From Iris pallida (lineage: Eukaryota > Streptophyta > Magnoliopsida > Asparagales > Iridaceae), in contig JANAVB010015600.1 in NCBI GenBank assembly GCA_029216955.1, forward strand, positions 31,999,587 through 32,063,586: DNA of 64,000 nucleotides. Reading direction: 5' to 3'. The notes beneath the pieces were generated by a model that worked only from the letters and a program-made list of their open reading frames with translations, was not told where the DNA came from and made no database searches. This document shows, piece after piece, positions 42,201 to 60,205 of this stretch (positions are counted from its first letter, which is position 1; the number at the start of each line of letters is the position of its first letter). The position numbers and the translations under genes are program-made.

Positions 42201-43550
42201 ATCGCGGTACACCATACGTCCTACCAGACAAGACACCTTGGCATTAGCTGTTTATTTATTTTAGCTCATATTTCATGCATTATTTATTTTTTATGCAAAA
42301 TAAACTGTGATACATGGCTTAACCTGTCAGAACTTACTGTTCATTTATATTTTCTGCTGTGTATTATTATTTTCTTACAAATTAAACCTCGATTTAAGGG
42401 ACCACCATGTGTGTTGCATTCATTGGCCTTGACACGTGGTAACACAAGTTGTGTGTCGCATATAGAACACGAAAGTACGTGATTGGCTGGCCACTAGTAC
42501 GTACAAGCCGTACGATAGGAATAACCGCTAATAGAGGTTGCATGCTTAGTTTGACTTAGCGGTTATAGATGTTACTGTTGTGGATACAACAAAGTAGACA
42601 TTGGGCGGGAAGGACAATTCCTTAGCGTATGGGCTTCGATGCACTTTCCCTTTTGTAACCCGAGCTCCGTCGGAGACGCGGGTCAGCTTACCCAAGATTA
42701 CTGACGGCCACTGGCGATTCTGTAGAACGTTATGCTCTTATTGATTGGGCCTCTAGTGCCCCAAGGGGGGACAATGCCGATCCTATTCAGCCAGGGCCCA
42801 TGCGTAGGAAGGATTGTTCTTAACTACATTTTACTTAGAACGGTAGGCTACCTTTATCTGTTAGGTACGAGTACTTTTAGTTTGGGTACTTGTATTTGAC
42901 CGTGGCTTGGAACAATAACTTATCGCGGATTAGTTCGTCACATCTTGCCCATGTTTGGTTGTAGGTGTGACTTACTACTTCGATGAGAAGGTATTGAACC
43001 TTGTTGGGGTCCGGATACCATATTGGATTCATAGCATGGAAAGATACGTCGCCGTGAATTAGTTTACCATCTCCTGTCCTTGTTTGGTTAGGAGGATGGT
43101 ACGCTCGTTCAGTAGGTGCGTATTGGACCATGTTATAATTTGATTGACTTATTTATTTGAGCAATATTTATTCAGTTTATATGGCATGATATTATGTGTC
43201 TTGTTACGTCCCTCTAAGGACCTGGTTATCTCCCCAGGTGTGTGCTATTGTCTTTCGCAGGTGCTCTAGCTCTAGCCGTGATTATTGCTATTTCTTTGAG
43301 GATGGTTGTACTTGGATCGTCTTCGCTTCGCTCGCCACTCATTTCATTTTCTATGTACTTTTCCTTATTTTGTTGGTAGTGGATTTGTCTCCGCCCAACA
43401 TATTGTATCAAGACAATTCATTATCTTTATATGACAGCTTTTATTCATTTATTTTTGTGTGGATGAGATTAGTTATGGTTCTACCGCATTCTACAGCTTA
43501 TGTATTCTTATGAAGTTTCCATATATTGGGGTGTACTTCGTATGAATACA
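39272..43550 (+). repeat. 3' LTR of N, last 50 bp deleted
   Basis: Matches 33824-38095; the part equivalent to 38097-38146 is missing and D resumes at about 43551 (GCGTGCACTG). TATA box at 39937-39944; shared stem-loop near 43220-43239. Confidence 0.9.
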
Positions 43551-45155
43551 GCGTGCACTGTGCGTGCACTGTACGTGTGCAATGTATCAATGTGTTCACT
43601 ATTTTGTTTACAGTTTTAAATGTTTTAAATTGTGTTTTAATTTGTTAATTAGATCCTAAATATAATGTATAATACATGTTAGAATTAATTTACATGTTAG
43701 TTAAGTTTTGATGTAGAAATTTGGTTTCAAAATAGGGTAAATTGCATGGTAACGTATACATGTAGCTGATACCACTATTTTTTTCTAATTCCTAAACCAT
43801 TTAATTCCCTGTTATTTGATGTTTTCACTGATTTTTGATCCCTACATGATTGTTGATTTATGTTAATGAAATATTTCAATTTGAATTGGGCTTCTGGTTT
43901 GTGAATGGGACTTTGAGTATTGGGTTGGTTTTTTCGAATGTAATGGCTGTGACATTGATTGAGTTTCAGTTCTATATCTTGAACTGTAATGGAATGATGG
44001 ATAGTTCTTCCTAATCTAGGAATTGATTCATGTTTTCAAAAATCTGAGATTAGTAATGTTCATTGTCTTGTTTCTTTCATTCAACTGTCAACTGGAATTA
44101 AGTTTAGGTAAACTATCAATGCAATCTTCCTGTCAACTGTTACTCATTTTCTTAAACCTGAGATTTTATTCTCCCTTAGTGAACTGTAATGAAGGTTTGA
44201 TTCTATGAGATAACTGTTTCCAGTTTTCCCTAAACCTGAGCATGATTCCTCCTATAACCTGGATTGGTTCCTTTCTTTTTATATTACACTGTTTTGTACT
44301 CACTGTTATTCCTTTCCCTTTTCAAACTATATTGAAATGGTTCCTAAAAACCTGAGATTATTTCTTCCTTTAACTGAATTTAGTTATAGATTAATGCACT
44401 GTTATTCCCTGTTTCCTGGACACAGGTACACTGTTTTCTTTTAGCCACTGTTTTCCTTTTTGCATTTCACTATTTTCTAGTTTTTCTCAAACTTGAACTG
44501 ATTTCCTTTTTTCTATATGAATTGATAACTTAAATTGGTTACCTTTCCTTCTTTAATTTAACTGAGATCATTCATTTCCAGTTTTCCCTAATGTGCTCAC
44601 TGTTTTCACATGTTTACATCCTTAAACTGAGATTTTGAGTTCCTTTTCCATTTCAAAATTTGCTATTAAACTGAGAAATAGGTTCCTGTCTTTTAGAACT
44701 GAATTGAATTGATTCAAATTCTATTTCCTGAGATTATTTTCCAGATTTCATATTGACTAGGTAGCACACTGTTTTCTGTCAACTAATTTCCTAATTACCT
44801 GAGATTTATTTTTCCTTTAATTGTATTGAATGGTTCATTTCAATCCTAATTACCCGAGTTTTGAATTCCAGTAACACAAATGCACTTCACTGATAATTGC
44901 ACCCAAAGTTGCCTATTACTCACTGATTTCTAATGTATACACTGTTTCACACATGTTCCCATTCACTGAGTTTTCCTAATACTTCACTGTTTCATTGCCA
45001 CACAGTTAACACTTGAACTGATTTCCTTGTACACTGATTTCCCTATTTCTATTCCTATTGGACTGTCACCCTCTAGCCTAACACACACACACATGAGCAT
45101 AAGTGTAATTTTCTACATATGTATATATGCATATATACATGTATATATAAATTGA

Positions 45156-45210
<55 letters not shown>

Positions 45211-46738
45211 ATGTGTGTATGCTATCCTATATATTAAATATATAATGTATGTGTGGTATACATATAGTAGTCTATTGCCCATGCGTACTTCTATATTAGA
45301 TTGTATAATATATCAATATGTGTATCCTATATTAGAGTGTATTATATATTAGATATATATTTTGACTTGTGTATGTAATTTATGGTTGGTTATAGGCATG
45401 ATATTGTCTAATAGCCTATAGCCTAGGCTCTTAGCCTATGGGTGTATCTGTGTGTCAGTATAGAGTCTAGTTAGACTTGTATAGCCTTGTTAGACCTAGA
45501 ATAGACTAGTGTAGACTTGTTTGACCTAGTTTGACTGCTAGGGTTGACCAGAGTTGACCAAGAGTTGACTTTGGTCTAGATTGACCTAGATTAATGTAGA
45601 ATGAATTGACTCGCATCTTATTATCATTTTAGACTCATAGTGACTCGTACTGTTCTATAGGAGACAGACACCACTCCTCGGACAGTATATATTCTCTAGA
45701 TTCTCAGGATACAGGCGAGTACATTCTCTGATCATTTCATATCTTGTTTAGGATTATATTCCTGCTTTAGATTACTTTATATGATGCTGACACGTTGGTA
45801 ACACAGACTAGTACTATATGGATCTTGTTGTGCGATGTTATCCCCTTAGCGGATTCATCGGGTATTCGTGTTCGTGTACTTTATCGTGAACATCGTGTAC
45901 TCCTTGTATTCGTGATATTCGTGTATGAAACGTGTGAATCGTGTATAATTATGTATTCATATGACCTTCGTGTACAATAACATAACTTAGCTAGATCCTT
46001 GTGTATTGATTGGGGCGGGGGAGTAGAAGTGGTTATGTATTCAATCCAGTAGATTACTCGTGTAAAAACTACTGTAGATTACTCGTGTACAACATCGTGC
46101 TGTTTACATAACCATCTTGTGCTCTGAATCACTAGCACTGTTAGTTCTCTATACTGTAGCTATTTACTTACAGTCTCTCTCTTTTTATTATGTTATTTCT
46201 TCAATTTTTTGTATCTTACTCTCTAGCATGTTTATATTTTCTAACCTGTTATGATTTTGTTGAGATGTACTGTACTCGCTCCCGTCCTGATTGGACCTGT
46301 TAAAAATTTTACAGTGAATGATGAGGCTCTGGTGTCTACCCACTATGGTGCAGCTTTTAACACTTGTGACTTAGACCCACTAGCAGTTGATGACACTCCC
46401 CTAGATTAGGATGTCTTTATTATCTTTCCTGGATTACTGTATTGAGATTCTGAGATGTTATATGGGATATGTATTTTTATTTAGACACTTAGACTTCTGG
46501 ATTGTATCTTTGTGTTTCCATTCTGGTTATCTATCTATCAATCTATCTTTTTATGCTCTACCTTAGATGTGATTGAGACTGTATCTGCTATGTCACCTCC
46601 ATTCGGAGAGTATATACTGTACATGTACCTTTATATTGTTAGATGTTTGACCTAGGACAGTATTCTACCGCCGACACTGCGGCGTAGGCTAGGCATTGTT
46701 ACGTGCTCGTACCCTTACAGTGGGTGCGGGTCGTGACA
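43551..46738 (+). repeat. 5' LTR of D, right part
   Basis: Aligns to 51397-55072. Ends GTGCGGGTCGTGACA. Contains a (TA)n tract at 45160-45205 that is about 46 bp, against more than 500 bp in the other LTR. Otherwise AT-rich and non-coding. Confidence 0.9.
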
Positions 46739-47645
46739 CGTTTTTAGTGGTGGCCCATGCAGGTCGAGTTTATGTAGTAGTATTCGAACTAGAGTATCAC
46801 TACAGCCTATAGTAGGATTAGGATATTTTTGAAGGTACTCAATCACAGTTAGGATTCTTTGAAAGATTCCTGGGACGACCCTTGAGAATCTTATTTAAAC
46901 TTCAATTTGAATCATTTTCCTTATTTTGTTGCTCTCACTCCTTGATTACTGAATTTGATTTTGTTGGATCGTTGTTGATTTTGATTTTTCCTATCGAGAT
47001 GAATTCTATGGCCTGAGTTACGATATTTTCGGATGACATGTGTTGACGGGAATACAGGGATGGTAAAACGTCTACTTGATTATGGAACCTGTAGTTTATC
47101 GTAGCCATATTAGCTGGCATGGAGGAAACATAGAGACCTGACTTCGGATGTACGTATCTTGGTTATGAGATTTGGAATTTCTCGCAGCTATACTAGTCGG
47201 TATAGCGAGATTTCCAGACGACATGATTGTAGAGGTGCATACCCCAGTTATGGAATCTATCGTTTATCGCAGCCTTGCTTACTGGTATGGCGAGGACTCT
47301 GAGTAACATGATTTTGGACAGACGCATATGATTATCAGACTGTATCTTTAGAAGGTTTTTAAACATATCATCTCTATCGTACCCTTCTATTATTACAAAT
47401 TGTTTTTTCAGCATCAATAACTTAGGAGTAGGAGTAGGAGTAGGGGTAGCTTAGCTGTTATTATAAATCTAGTGTAACTTCTTGCTATAATTTTTTTTCT
47501 AATACAATGAATCGATGATTTTGCTAGACCTTAACTTGGATTTGATATTATAGCTCTGGTTTCAAAATGGTTCCTTCTTTTAAACAGATAAGCAGAACAT
47601 ATTTTATTATTATTTCCTTCTTGCCATTATTTCTTGTATTACCTT

Positions 47646-47702
<57 letters not shown>

Positions 47703-48388
47703 GACACAGATACTTGCCTGACACGTATGCATGCTACACTTGATTACCAACCTATCTAAATGCATATTAATATGTTGATGTTAATTTCTCAAAATTCTAA
47801 TAATTCTAATATAGGACAGTATCAGTGATTAGTTCTCCGTTTCCCAGATTAATTTCGTAAATTAAATTTAAATTTCATGTTATTAGTTGTTTACATTACT
47901 GCACATATATGTTATATACAGGGTTTCAAGTCTTAAAGAAAATTTGGTTGAGTTTGGTTGAGTTTTGTGTTGGATTTGTCAAATCTGAGACTGTGTACAT
48001 ATTAAACCTTTAACCCTGGATTCTGACTGTTTAGTTCAATTTACAGTTTTAAATTGTAATGTTTTGAGCTGTATACATTGTTGTGTGTAGGTATATAATA
48101 TTAGGTTTCATACTCTTACATGTTAGGTCGTGGTTGTGGTGAACATTGAGTTGGTTTTGATGTTCGAATTTCTCCAAAACCTTGAAAACTGAATACATGT
48201 TAACATTTTTACATTGCTTTCAAATGTGTAGTTCAATTTCGGATTAATATGTAATGTTGAACTAAACTGAAAGATCGAACCCTTTATTTCAAGTTTTAAC
48301 CCATGTACACTTGACACTCTACATTAATGTTCACAACTGCCATGTAAACCTAACCCTTCATCTCCATGTTATGTTCATAAATCTATAT

Positions 48389-48454
<66 letters not shown>

Positions 48455-48922
48455 TATGCATACATGTTATAATGTATATAGATACATAATTAAATCTCTA
48501 CCTCTCTATACATATAGATATACATATATATATGGTTAGCCATGCATGTTATGAGTAAATAGCTTGTGCCTTGTAGACTGTTTAACCAATATGCCATAAA
48601 TAGTGTAACTTGATAGCTATAGTTGAGACCCAAATCCTCCTATACACTTTCATGTATATTTCACACAAACCACATAACATTTACATAATGTTAGCTTTTC
48701 CTTCTCTAATACTCTCTCTTTCTATATATATTATATTATGATTGGATTCAATGCTATTGACTTTCGTTCCTCAAACTTTTGGTTTTGATTTTTCTTAAAT
48801 AGTACCCCTTTATAGATGATTAGTAGTTATCTTATTTTATTTTTGATAATTACCAGTTTTCATATAGGATGGTAGACTGCCTTACAGCCTTGATGATTGT
48901 TATTTTTTTTATCCTTTCCAGT
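46739..48922 (+). other. D interior upstream of the gag-like frame
   Basis: Non-coding, AT-rich. Holds the candidate PBS TGGTGGCCCATGCAGGTC (46748-46765) and two (AT)n microsatellites (47649-47699, about 48388-48450). Just before the gag-like ATG is TTTTTTTTATCCTTTCCAG, which looks like a splice acceptor. No other feature seen. Confidence 0.7.
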
Positions 48923-49651
48923 ATGGCACCCATGACCCGAGCCCGTCGTCTGAGAGCCGCTGCAGCTCCGGGTATGACTAGGAGCGTGCTCCCACCTCCT
49001 GTTGCTCAGGAGGTAGTGACCCCTCAGGCTGACCCAAGGGTAGTGGCACCTCCCGCCATCGAGGAGGTGTTAGCATCCTCACCAGAGAGTTTCTCTCCAC
49101 CACCTGTTATTCAGGAAAGAGCTGCAGTCTCATCTGAGACCAAGAGTCCTTTCCCGTCTCCTCCTCTGCCTCCAAGAGTGGTACCCCATACCATACCCTC
49201 GGCATGTTTGTTTTCTGACGGAGCTCAGATATCCAGACTTCTCCGGAATGTGTTGGAGACACAGAGAGTTCAGGCTGAGATCCTGAAGGAGCAGGGCCGC
49301 GGGATCCAACTGCTGTGGGATTTGGTACATTCAGGGAGAGAGCCTAGTTCTAAGAGGACGAGGAGCAGTGTATACCCAGAGCCCCGTGAGCACCCAGACT
49401 ATCAGCCTAGACCAGCCTACCCAGTCCAGACTCATGTTCAGCAGAGGCCAGCTGAGAGAGTGCCTACCTGCACCTTCTGTAAGAAGCCTGTATATGTTTG
49501 GGGCTACTGTAGGAAGAGAAGAGGGGTATGCCGGTTATATGGGTCAGCTGCACACATGCTGCGAGACTGTCCTGCTGCACTTATCCCAGCCAAGACTCCG
49601 CCTTCGGGAGGGAGTTCCAGCCACCAGACCTATTTGGAGGTGAGTCCTTGA
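48923..49651 (+). CDS. gag: Reduced Gag-like protein of D
   Basis: 242 codons from ATG 48923 (MAPMTRARRLRAAAAPG). N-terminal half is Pro/Ser-rich and disordered; residues about 95-140 (ISRLLRNVLETQRVQAEILK) form a likely helix. The C-terminal part resembles the chromovirus gag end: CTFCKKPVYVWGYC then CRLYGSAAHMLRDC. The second is a CCHC knuckle in which one Cys is Tyr. The conserved gag core domain is missing, so the frame joins N-terminal and nucleic-acid-binding ends directly. Start chosen because the upstream codons (from 48869) read through a likely acceptor site. It may act with an intact partner's gag, or be a relic. Confidence 0.6.
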   Translation: MAPMTRARRLRAAAAPGMTRSVLPPPVAQEVVTPQADPRVVAPPAIEEVLASSPESFSPPPVIQERAAVSSETKSPFPSPPLPPRVVPHTIPSACLFSDGAQISRLLRNVLETQRVQAEILKEQGRGIQLLWDLVHSGREPSSKRTRSSVYPEPREHPDYQPRPAYPVQTHVQQRPAERVPTCTFCKKPVYVWGYCRKRRGVCRLYGSAAHMLRDCPAALIPAKTPPSGGSSSHQTYLEVSP

Positions 49652-49917
49652 CCTATATCTTAACCAGTCTTTGATAATTGATGCATCCTACCATATTGTT
49701 GTATGTTTTGATACACTATGATTGCTTTTGATCTAATATGACTAGAATGGCTAGATGAGACCTCAGACTGATACCACTTACCAAAATCCTATATATTATC
49801 CTTCCAATTGCATGATTTAGATAAGTTCTCTTTTGACCTTGATTGCTGGGGGTTTAACCTATAAGAAGTACGATCATCTTAATTTCGAGGACGAAATTTT
49901 TCTAAGGTGAGTAGGAT
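49652..49917 (+). other. D interior downstream of gag and polypurine tract
   Basis: No coding frame. Ends with TTTCGAGGACGAAATTTTTC and the purine run AAGGTGAGTAGGAT (about 49904-49917) before the LTR. Confidence 0.7.
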
Positions 49918-55072
<5,155 letters not shown>

Positions 55073-55077
55073 GTCCC

Positions 55078-58000
55078 CTAAAGCTTCTTCTAGTGCTGCG
55101 GCGAAGGGAAAGAGAGCGGCTTCTTCATCGATTGATGTGCCCACAGTTCATCCTGATGTCCACCCCGCCATTGATGGTAAAGATTATGTGGAAGATCGTA
55201 TGCTTCAAATCCTAACAAAATGGGTCTGTTGCATGTTTTATGTACAAGCCTTTTCTTCTTCGTCTTCATTGGACGGCCCAAGTTCAGTACGATAAAGCCG
55301 CATATGTTTTGTGGGCCGCATGAACTTCTCATGTCCGAGCCGCATGGGGTATACCCCTTGTTTGAGCCGCATGAGAAATGACTGAGCCGCATAAGCACCT
55401 TTAAAACTGAACCGCATGAAGTCCCGCTGAACATAACCGCATGAGCTCCTGGTGAACTGGGCCGCATAAGCTCCAACAGATCAGAGCCGTATAAGCTTAT
55501 CTGAACTGGGCCGCATAAGCTCCAACAGATCAGAGCCGCATAAGCTTATCTAAACTGGGCCGCATAAGCCCCATTGAACAGAACCTCATGATTTCTTTTA
55601 GAACTGAGCCGCATAAAGTCCCCTTTAAAACCTGGACCGCATAAGCTCATCTGAACTTGCTCGCGTGAGACCCTGCTAAACAAAGCCGCATGAAGTTCCT
55701 TGAACAGAACCACATATGAACCCATCAAAGTAGAGCCACATGAACTCCGTTAAAACAGAGCCGCATAAGGACCCCTCAAAACAGAGCCGCATGAACTCTG
55801 TTAAAACTGAGCCGCATAAAGACCCGTCTAAACAGAGTCGCATGAACTTTGTTAAAACTGAGCCGCATAAGGACCCCTTAAAACAGAGTCGCATGAACTC
55901 CGTTAAAACTGAGCTGCATAAGGACCCATCCAAACAGAGCCGCATAAACTCTGTTAAAACTGAGCCGTATAAGGACCCGTCTGAACAGAGCATCATGAAC
56001 ACTTTTTAAATGTTTTCTGGTCCTCTCCTGACTTTGTTTCCTTTATCCTTCTTTCAGTGAACTTGCCAGTTAATGCTACGGGAGAACCACTGTGGGTCAC
56101 GCCCAATCTGCTTTGAGCTATAGGTATGACCATATAGTCGAGTATGTGGTGAACCAGTTTCCAAAAGACGAACCTTTGGAGAGATTGGATGACATAAAAA
56201 AGCAGTCCTTCTTCTTTATTTCGGGGATGATGAACTCAGGACTGCTGGGGGCAAACACTTGAAGCCTGCATTCCTCTTCGAGGATGCCCTGACTGTGAAG
56301 AACTTCCAAGTTCTGAATGTAATTGAGAGCTGGGATTTTACCTCTGACGGGATGGCGATCCATATTCCTCTGATGAAGCGTCACTTTCCACTGTCATGCT
56401 TCAACATGTTGTCCATGACCAGGAAGATGGAGGATTCCTTGACTCCGACCCGGAGCGGAATAATTGTGGGCAAAATTTACTACAATAATAACATACGGTC
56501 AGCGTACGCGGGCAGGGTACCAGTCAGCCGATACGTGATGGGGTTGGCCCCGGGCAGTTTCTTGAATGTGCAGGGTCCCAATTTCACGTTCTCTGAAGCT
56601 GACACTTTCATAAACCAACTAACTAGAAAGGAGTTTTATCCTGTTGGCTGGTTGTCGCTGCCGAATTGGATACACCCTCTCCCTTTGCGGACCAACCTGT
56701 CTACGTGGATCGTACGGAAGTACGAGACTCTCCTGCGCGAGATTGGACTATATCATGCCATGCCATTCGGGGCACCAGCTATGGCTTGTCCATAAACAAG
56801 AAATTATTTATGGCTTTGCTAGAAATGTACAACTGCCGCACGGGGACTTTCTTCACACCCGTGGGGGAGATGGGGCTTGCTCTACACGAGATGTACGCAG
56901 TCTCCAAGCTACCTTGGGGAGTAGAAGTTTTTAAAGTGTATACTCCGATGAACGAAGAGTTCGAGGATCTGGAGCGACAGTTCCCGGGTTTCGTAGCTGT
57001 CTACCAAGAACTACTGTGTCATCACAGTATATGCCACCAGATGTCCATTAAGAAGGACGGCAGTTCGGAAGGGAACCTTTCCCATACTTCGTCCTGGCTC
57101 ACCTACCTTTTTATGCTAGGTGCCGCAGGCTGGGTTTCTTCCCGCAGTCCTCAAACCCCCGAGGAAATACAGAGCCGAGTGTCGATGGCCAAGAGATCGA
57201 GGGCCATAGGAGACAGATTTGGGAGTAAAACTGTCTCCTTTAGCTATTTTTACCAGGATACCCAGTCGATGTCTGAGAAGGCTCTCCTGGCGGGATTCCT
57301 GATGGTATGGCTGCGAAATTGCGTGGTCTCGGGAGGGGCTGGTTCCATTGAGAGACTCAGCTGCAATTTCATCCTCCCTACCGTGAAGCTAGTTTTCAGA
57401 GTCAGGCTAGCTCTACTCCCGGCCATGGTGTACAGTATACACCGTGGCCTTCACACTTTTACGTCCAAAGTTATCGCCCATGACGCGACAAAGGACTTTG
57501 AACGTGTTGAACTGCCATACCACTATCTGATGGGGTGGTTGCTGATGCATTGTCGGTCTTTAATGAGGCCTGGCCCCGAAGATGGCGTAACTGCAGATGA
57601 TGCCTTCATCTTCCAATATCGTCGTATGCCTTGGGATTGCGAGACTATGCGTGCTTATAGGATGGCGCTGTCAAGAGTGGACAGATACAATTTTTTTGTA
57701 TCTGTTCCTCGATTTACTGCTGAGGATATAAGGGCTGTACATCTTGATGGTATTGGGCCTCCCCACTTCTTAGATGGCAAAATACTCTTTTGGTTGCACA
57801 ACATTCGCCCTTCCTACCTGGTATACCGCAACCGCAATGCTATCTTCTTGGAGCCTTACTTGTCCAGTAGGTTCGCCCGACTGTTTGGGTGTAGCTGGCT
57901 TTTCCTGGACAGTCCAGCTCTTGCCTGGATTTTAAAGGCAGCATCCTCGATGGTATCAGGGCCTGGCATTATTATCATACGATTCACACCCGTACTAGCT

Positions 58001-60035
58001 TCTCTGTTTCTGATACTGGGGATTCAGGAGAGATCTTGTATCTGGTGGCTCTCTACCACGTCATGGCGAATAAGCCTCCTGTTGGCTTTGACCCGAGTAC
58101 CAGCTTCATTGTTGGTACCAGCTTGGAGGAGAAACCCAAGGGGTCTAAGGCGAGGAAGAGGAGGAAGAACATGGTCGATGTGCCGAACTTGGAGTCCAGC
58201 GACGCGGACGAAGAGGATGACGAATACGCTCCCAATAACACTCTCCCTCCCACAGATAAGGTGGTGGTGGATCAACCGCCTGTTGAGCCGAGCCCTTCCC
58301 GAAAGCGAAGTAGGCCTGAGTCTGCCGGTGGTGGCAGAACCTACTCCGTGAAACGGGCTGCGGTTAAGCCTCGTCGGCTGCTCATTAAGGAGAGAGGCGA
58401 GGATATGGGCGCCATTTCGGAGGTGAATTGAATTACAACCCTCTCTTTCTTTGGCTTTTCCTGAACTATGTTCTAATCATTTTTCTTTTCTCTTTAGGCG
58501 TCCGAAGTGTCAGATTCTTGCGAGCCAGCCGCTATTTTTGAAGTCGACCTAGCCCTGACCACTTTTATTAGTGACATGTGTGCTGAGATTATTTCTGTCG
58601 GGGTTCTCTCGACGACGGCTGAGGGGTCTCACGTTGCTGAGGTCTCCACCCAGGGCGATGTGGGATCCGCTGAACTCATCCCCGAGACTGCTGAACTTGA
58701 GCAGGATGACCTAACCCAGTTGTATCTCCTTCTAGGGTGGCTGGGGTAGAGGAACCAGCTGAATTTGGCTCGGGTGTTGCCGGCGAAGAGGTTACGGCGG
58801 CTGTAAGCGAACCTCAGCCTCTGCAATTCTCCCCTTGTAAGATAAGCCAAGTCTTGACTAGTGAGGAGGCTCATTCGCTCTATCATCACATCCTCTGGAC
58901 TAAGCTGATTGATGGTTGCTCTGGACATACAGGTCCTGCTCCTTCACTACCAATGACGGACATTGTCAGGGTAGAGCTCGTCAGAGAGAATCTGGTGGAA
59001 GAGAGCGTGCCTCCTTCCCCTCCGACTTATATTGAGGGACCTACCGCTGAATCAAGTTCGGGAGAAAAAAACGGCAGAACGGTCGGAGCAGGAAGAACTG
59101 GTCCCTGCACCCTCATCTGTTCATGTAGCTCCGGAGGTCGACCTCTCTGCCCTGCTAAGCCTCCGGATTCTTCGGGCTGCGGAAGAAGAATTGGCCGCTA
59201 TTCAAGCGTCCATCCGCTCGAAAATTGTTTCCCTCGTGGCAGGGGCATCAAGTTCCATTGCATCTTCTTCGACTCTTCCAGCCACTCTCCCTTTGACGTC
59301 GTCTTCTTCGGAAGTTCTGGATGAATCGTCAAGGGATGTGGTTGACAGTTTCTTTCGTCACCTGAGGCGAGGAGTCGAAGCTGCTGTGGAGAGGGGGATC
59401 TTTTTTTCCCTGGCCCGTCAATGCGCTCGGGGCCAGATTGAAATCCTTAGAACCCTCTCTGGTGGGACAGGGATGGTTGAACTGCTGGAGCCCAAATTGC
59501 TAGAGGCGGATCAGCTTGTGGCCCAGTTTCAAGTACTGCGGCAAGTTAATCTGTCTTCAGCGATAGATCAGGAGCGGGCCTTCCTCATCACTGTCTTGGA
59601 GAAGATAAGGGCCGCGCGAGATACGTCTAAGCCGGTTATCACGAAGGACCTCGACGATCTGTCTCTCCAATATGATCAGCTGAGCTGCAGGAGCGAGGAT
59701 TACATGCTTGGGAAGCGGCCACCTCTCACGGAATAATTGATACGAGGGAGCAGATCCTCGAGCTCCAAAGGAAGCTGGCTTTCTTGGAATCTGAGCACGA
59801 GGCCTCCCGCGCGGATAAAGAGCTGATCGTTCAGAAGGCCGAAAAGGTCACCCGAGCTTCTGCTGGCCTGGAGCGTGCTTTGAAGAGACTCGAAGGTGAC
59901 TAGCAGACCCACGCGCATTTGGAGGATACAGAGTGGCTGAATCAGGAGGCTGAGCGTCGGGCCAAGCTGCGAGTTGAGCGATCGACCGCCGTGCTGAGGG
60001 ATCGACTCAGAGAATTATGTATAGCCGAACCATAG
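55078..60035 (+). pseudogene. Antisense gene of C: plant mobile domain (PMD) protein with coiled-coil tail
   Basis: Exon 1 (32405-32411 plus 55078-55176) ends in phase 1 at G|GTAAAG; exon 2 is 56058-58422; intron 2 58423-58497 (GTGAAT...TTTAG, phase 0); exon 3 58498-60035. Exon 2 encodes a PMD: TGTFFTPVGEMGLALHEMY (near 56849), FMVWLRNCVVS, LLPAMVYSIHRGL, LPYHYLMGWL (near 57510), SYLVYRNRN and EPYLSSRFARLFG (near 57850). Then a Lys/Arg- and Asp/Glu-rich stretch. Exon 3 ends in a helical Glu/Leu-rich coiled coil. Frames shift at least three times at the start of exon 2, again near 57890, 58735, 59030 and 59705, with an early TGA and a TAG near 59901. PMD proteins (MAIN/MAIL1) act in the nucleus and are known in plant transposons. 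Confidence 0.75.
55177..56057 (+). other. Intron 1 of the C antisense gene, filled with GCCGCATAAG repeats
   Basis: GT donor, CTTTCAG acceptor. From 55300 to 55995 there are about 25 GAGCCGCATAAG or GAGCCGCATGAA motifs; the last part (55740-55990) is a tandem repeat of about 57 bp (CTCCGTTAAAACTGAGCCGC and onwards), four to five copies. Confidence 0.72.
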
Positions 60036-60116
60036 TCGGCCCCTTTTTCTTTCTTTGTCATTTTCCTTTGTTTTCATAGGGACGTGGTCCCCGAATATGT
60101 AGTACTTTCATTTTTC

Positions 60117-60122
60117 AATAAA
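60117..60122 (+). terminator. Poly(A) signal of C antisense gene
   Basis: AATAAA in TTTTTCAATAAATGAC, about 80 bp after the final TAG. Confidence 0.6.
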
Positions 60123-60205
60123 TGACTATATTTTCATCATCCATCATCTATTGTGCTTGTACTGTATCTTTGATGTTTGCCCCACTGGGGGACTATTTGT
60201 GGACC

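Larger units (their letters stand above)
33824..43550 (+). mobile_element. Element N: giant-LTR non-autonomous retrotransposon
   Basis: Two 4.3-kb direct repeats (33824-38146, 39272-43550) around an interior of only 1125 bp. PBS-like and polypurine sequences match those of D, so it belongs to the same chromovirus-related group. It encodes nothing recognisable. Its right LTR lacks the last 50 bp, and D sequence resumes at a GC microhomology, so the target duplication is lost. Confidence 0.88.

Noticed and set aside
55740..56009. 89-codon repeat frame MNSVKTEPHKDPSKQ
   Set aside because: Translation of the 57-bp intron repeat; both strands are open for the same reason.
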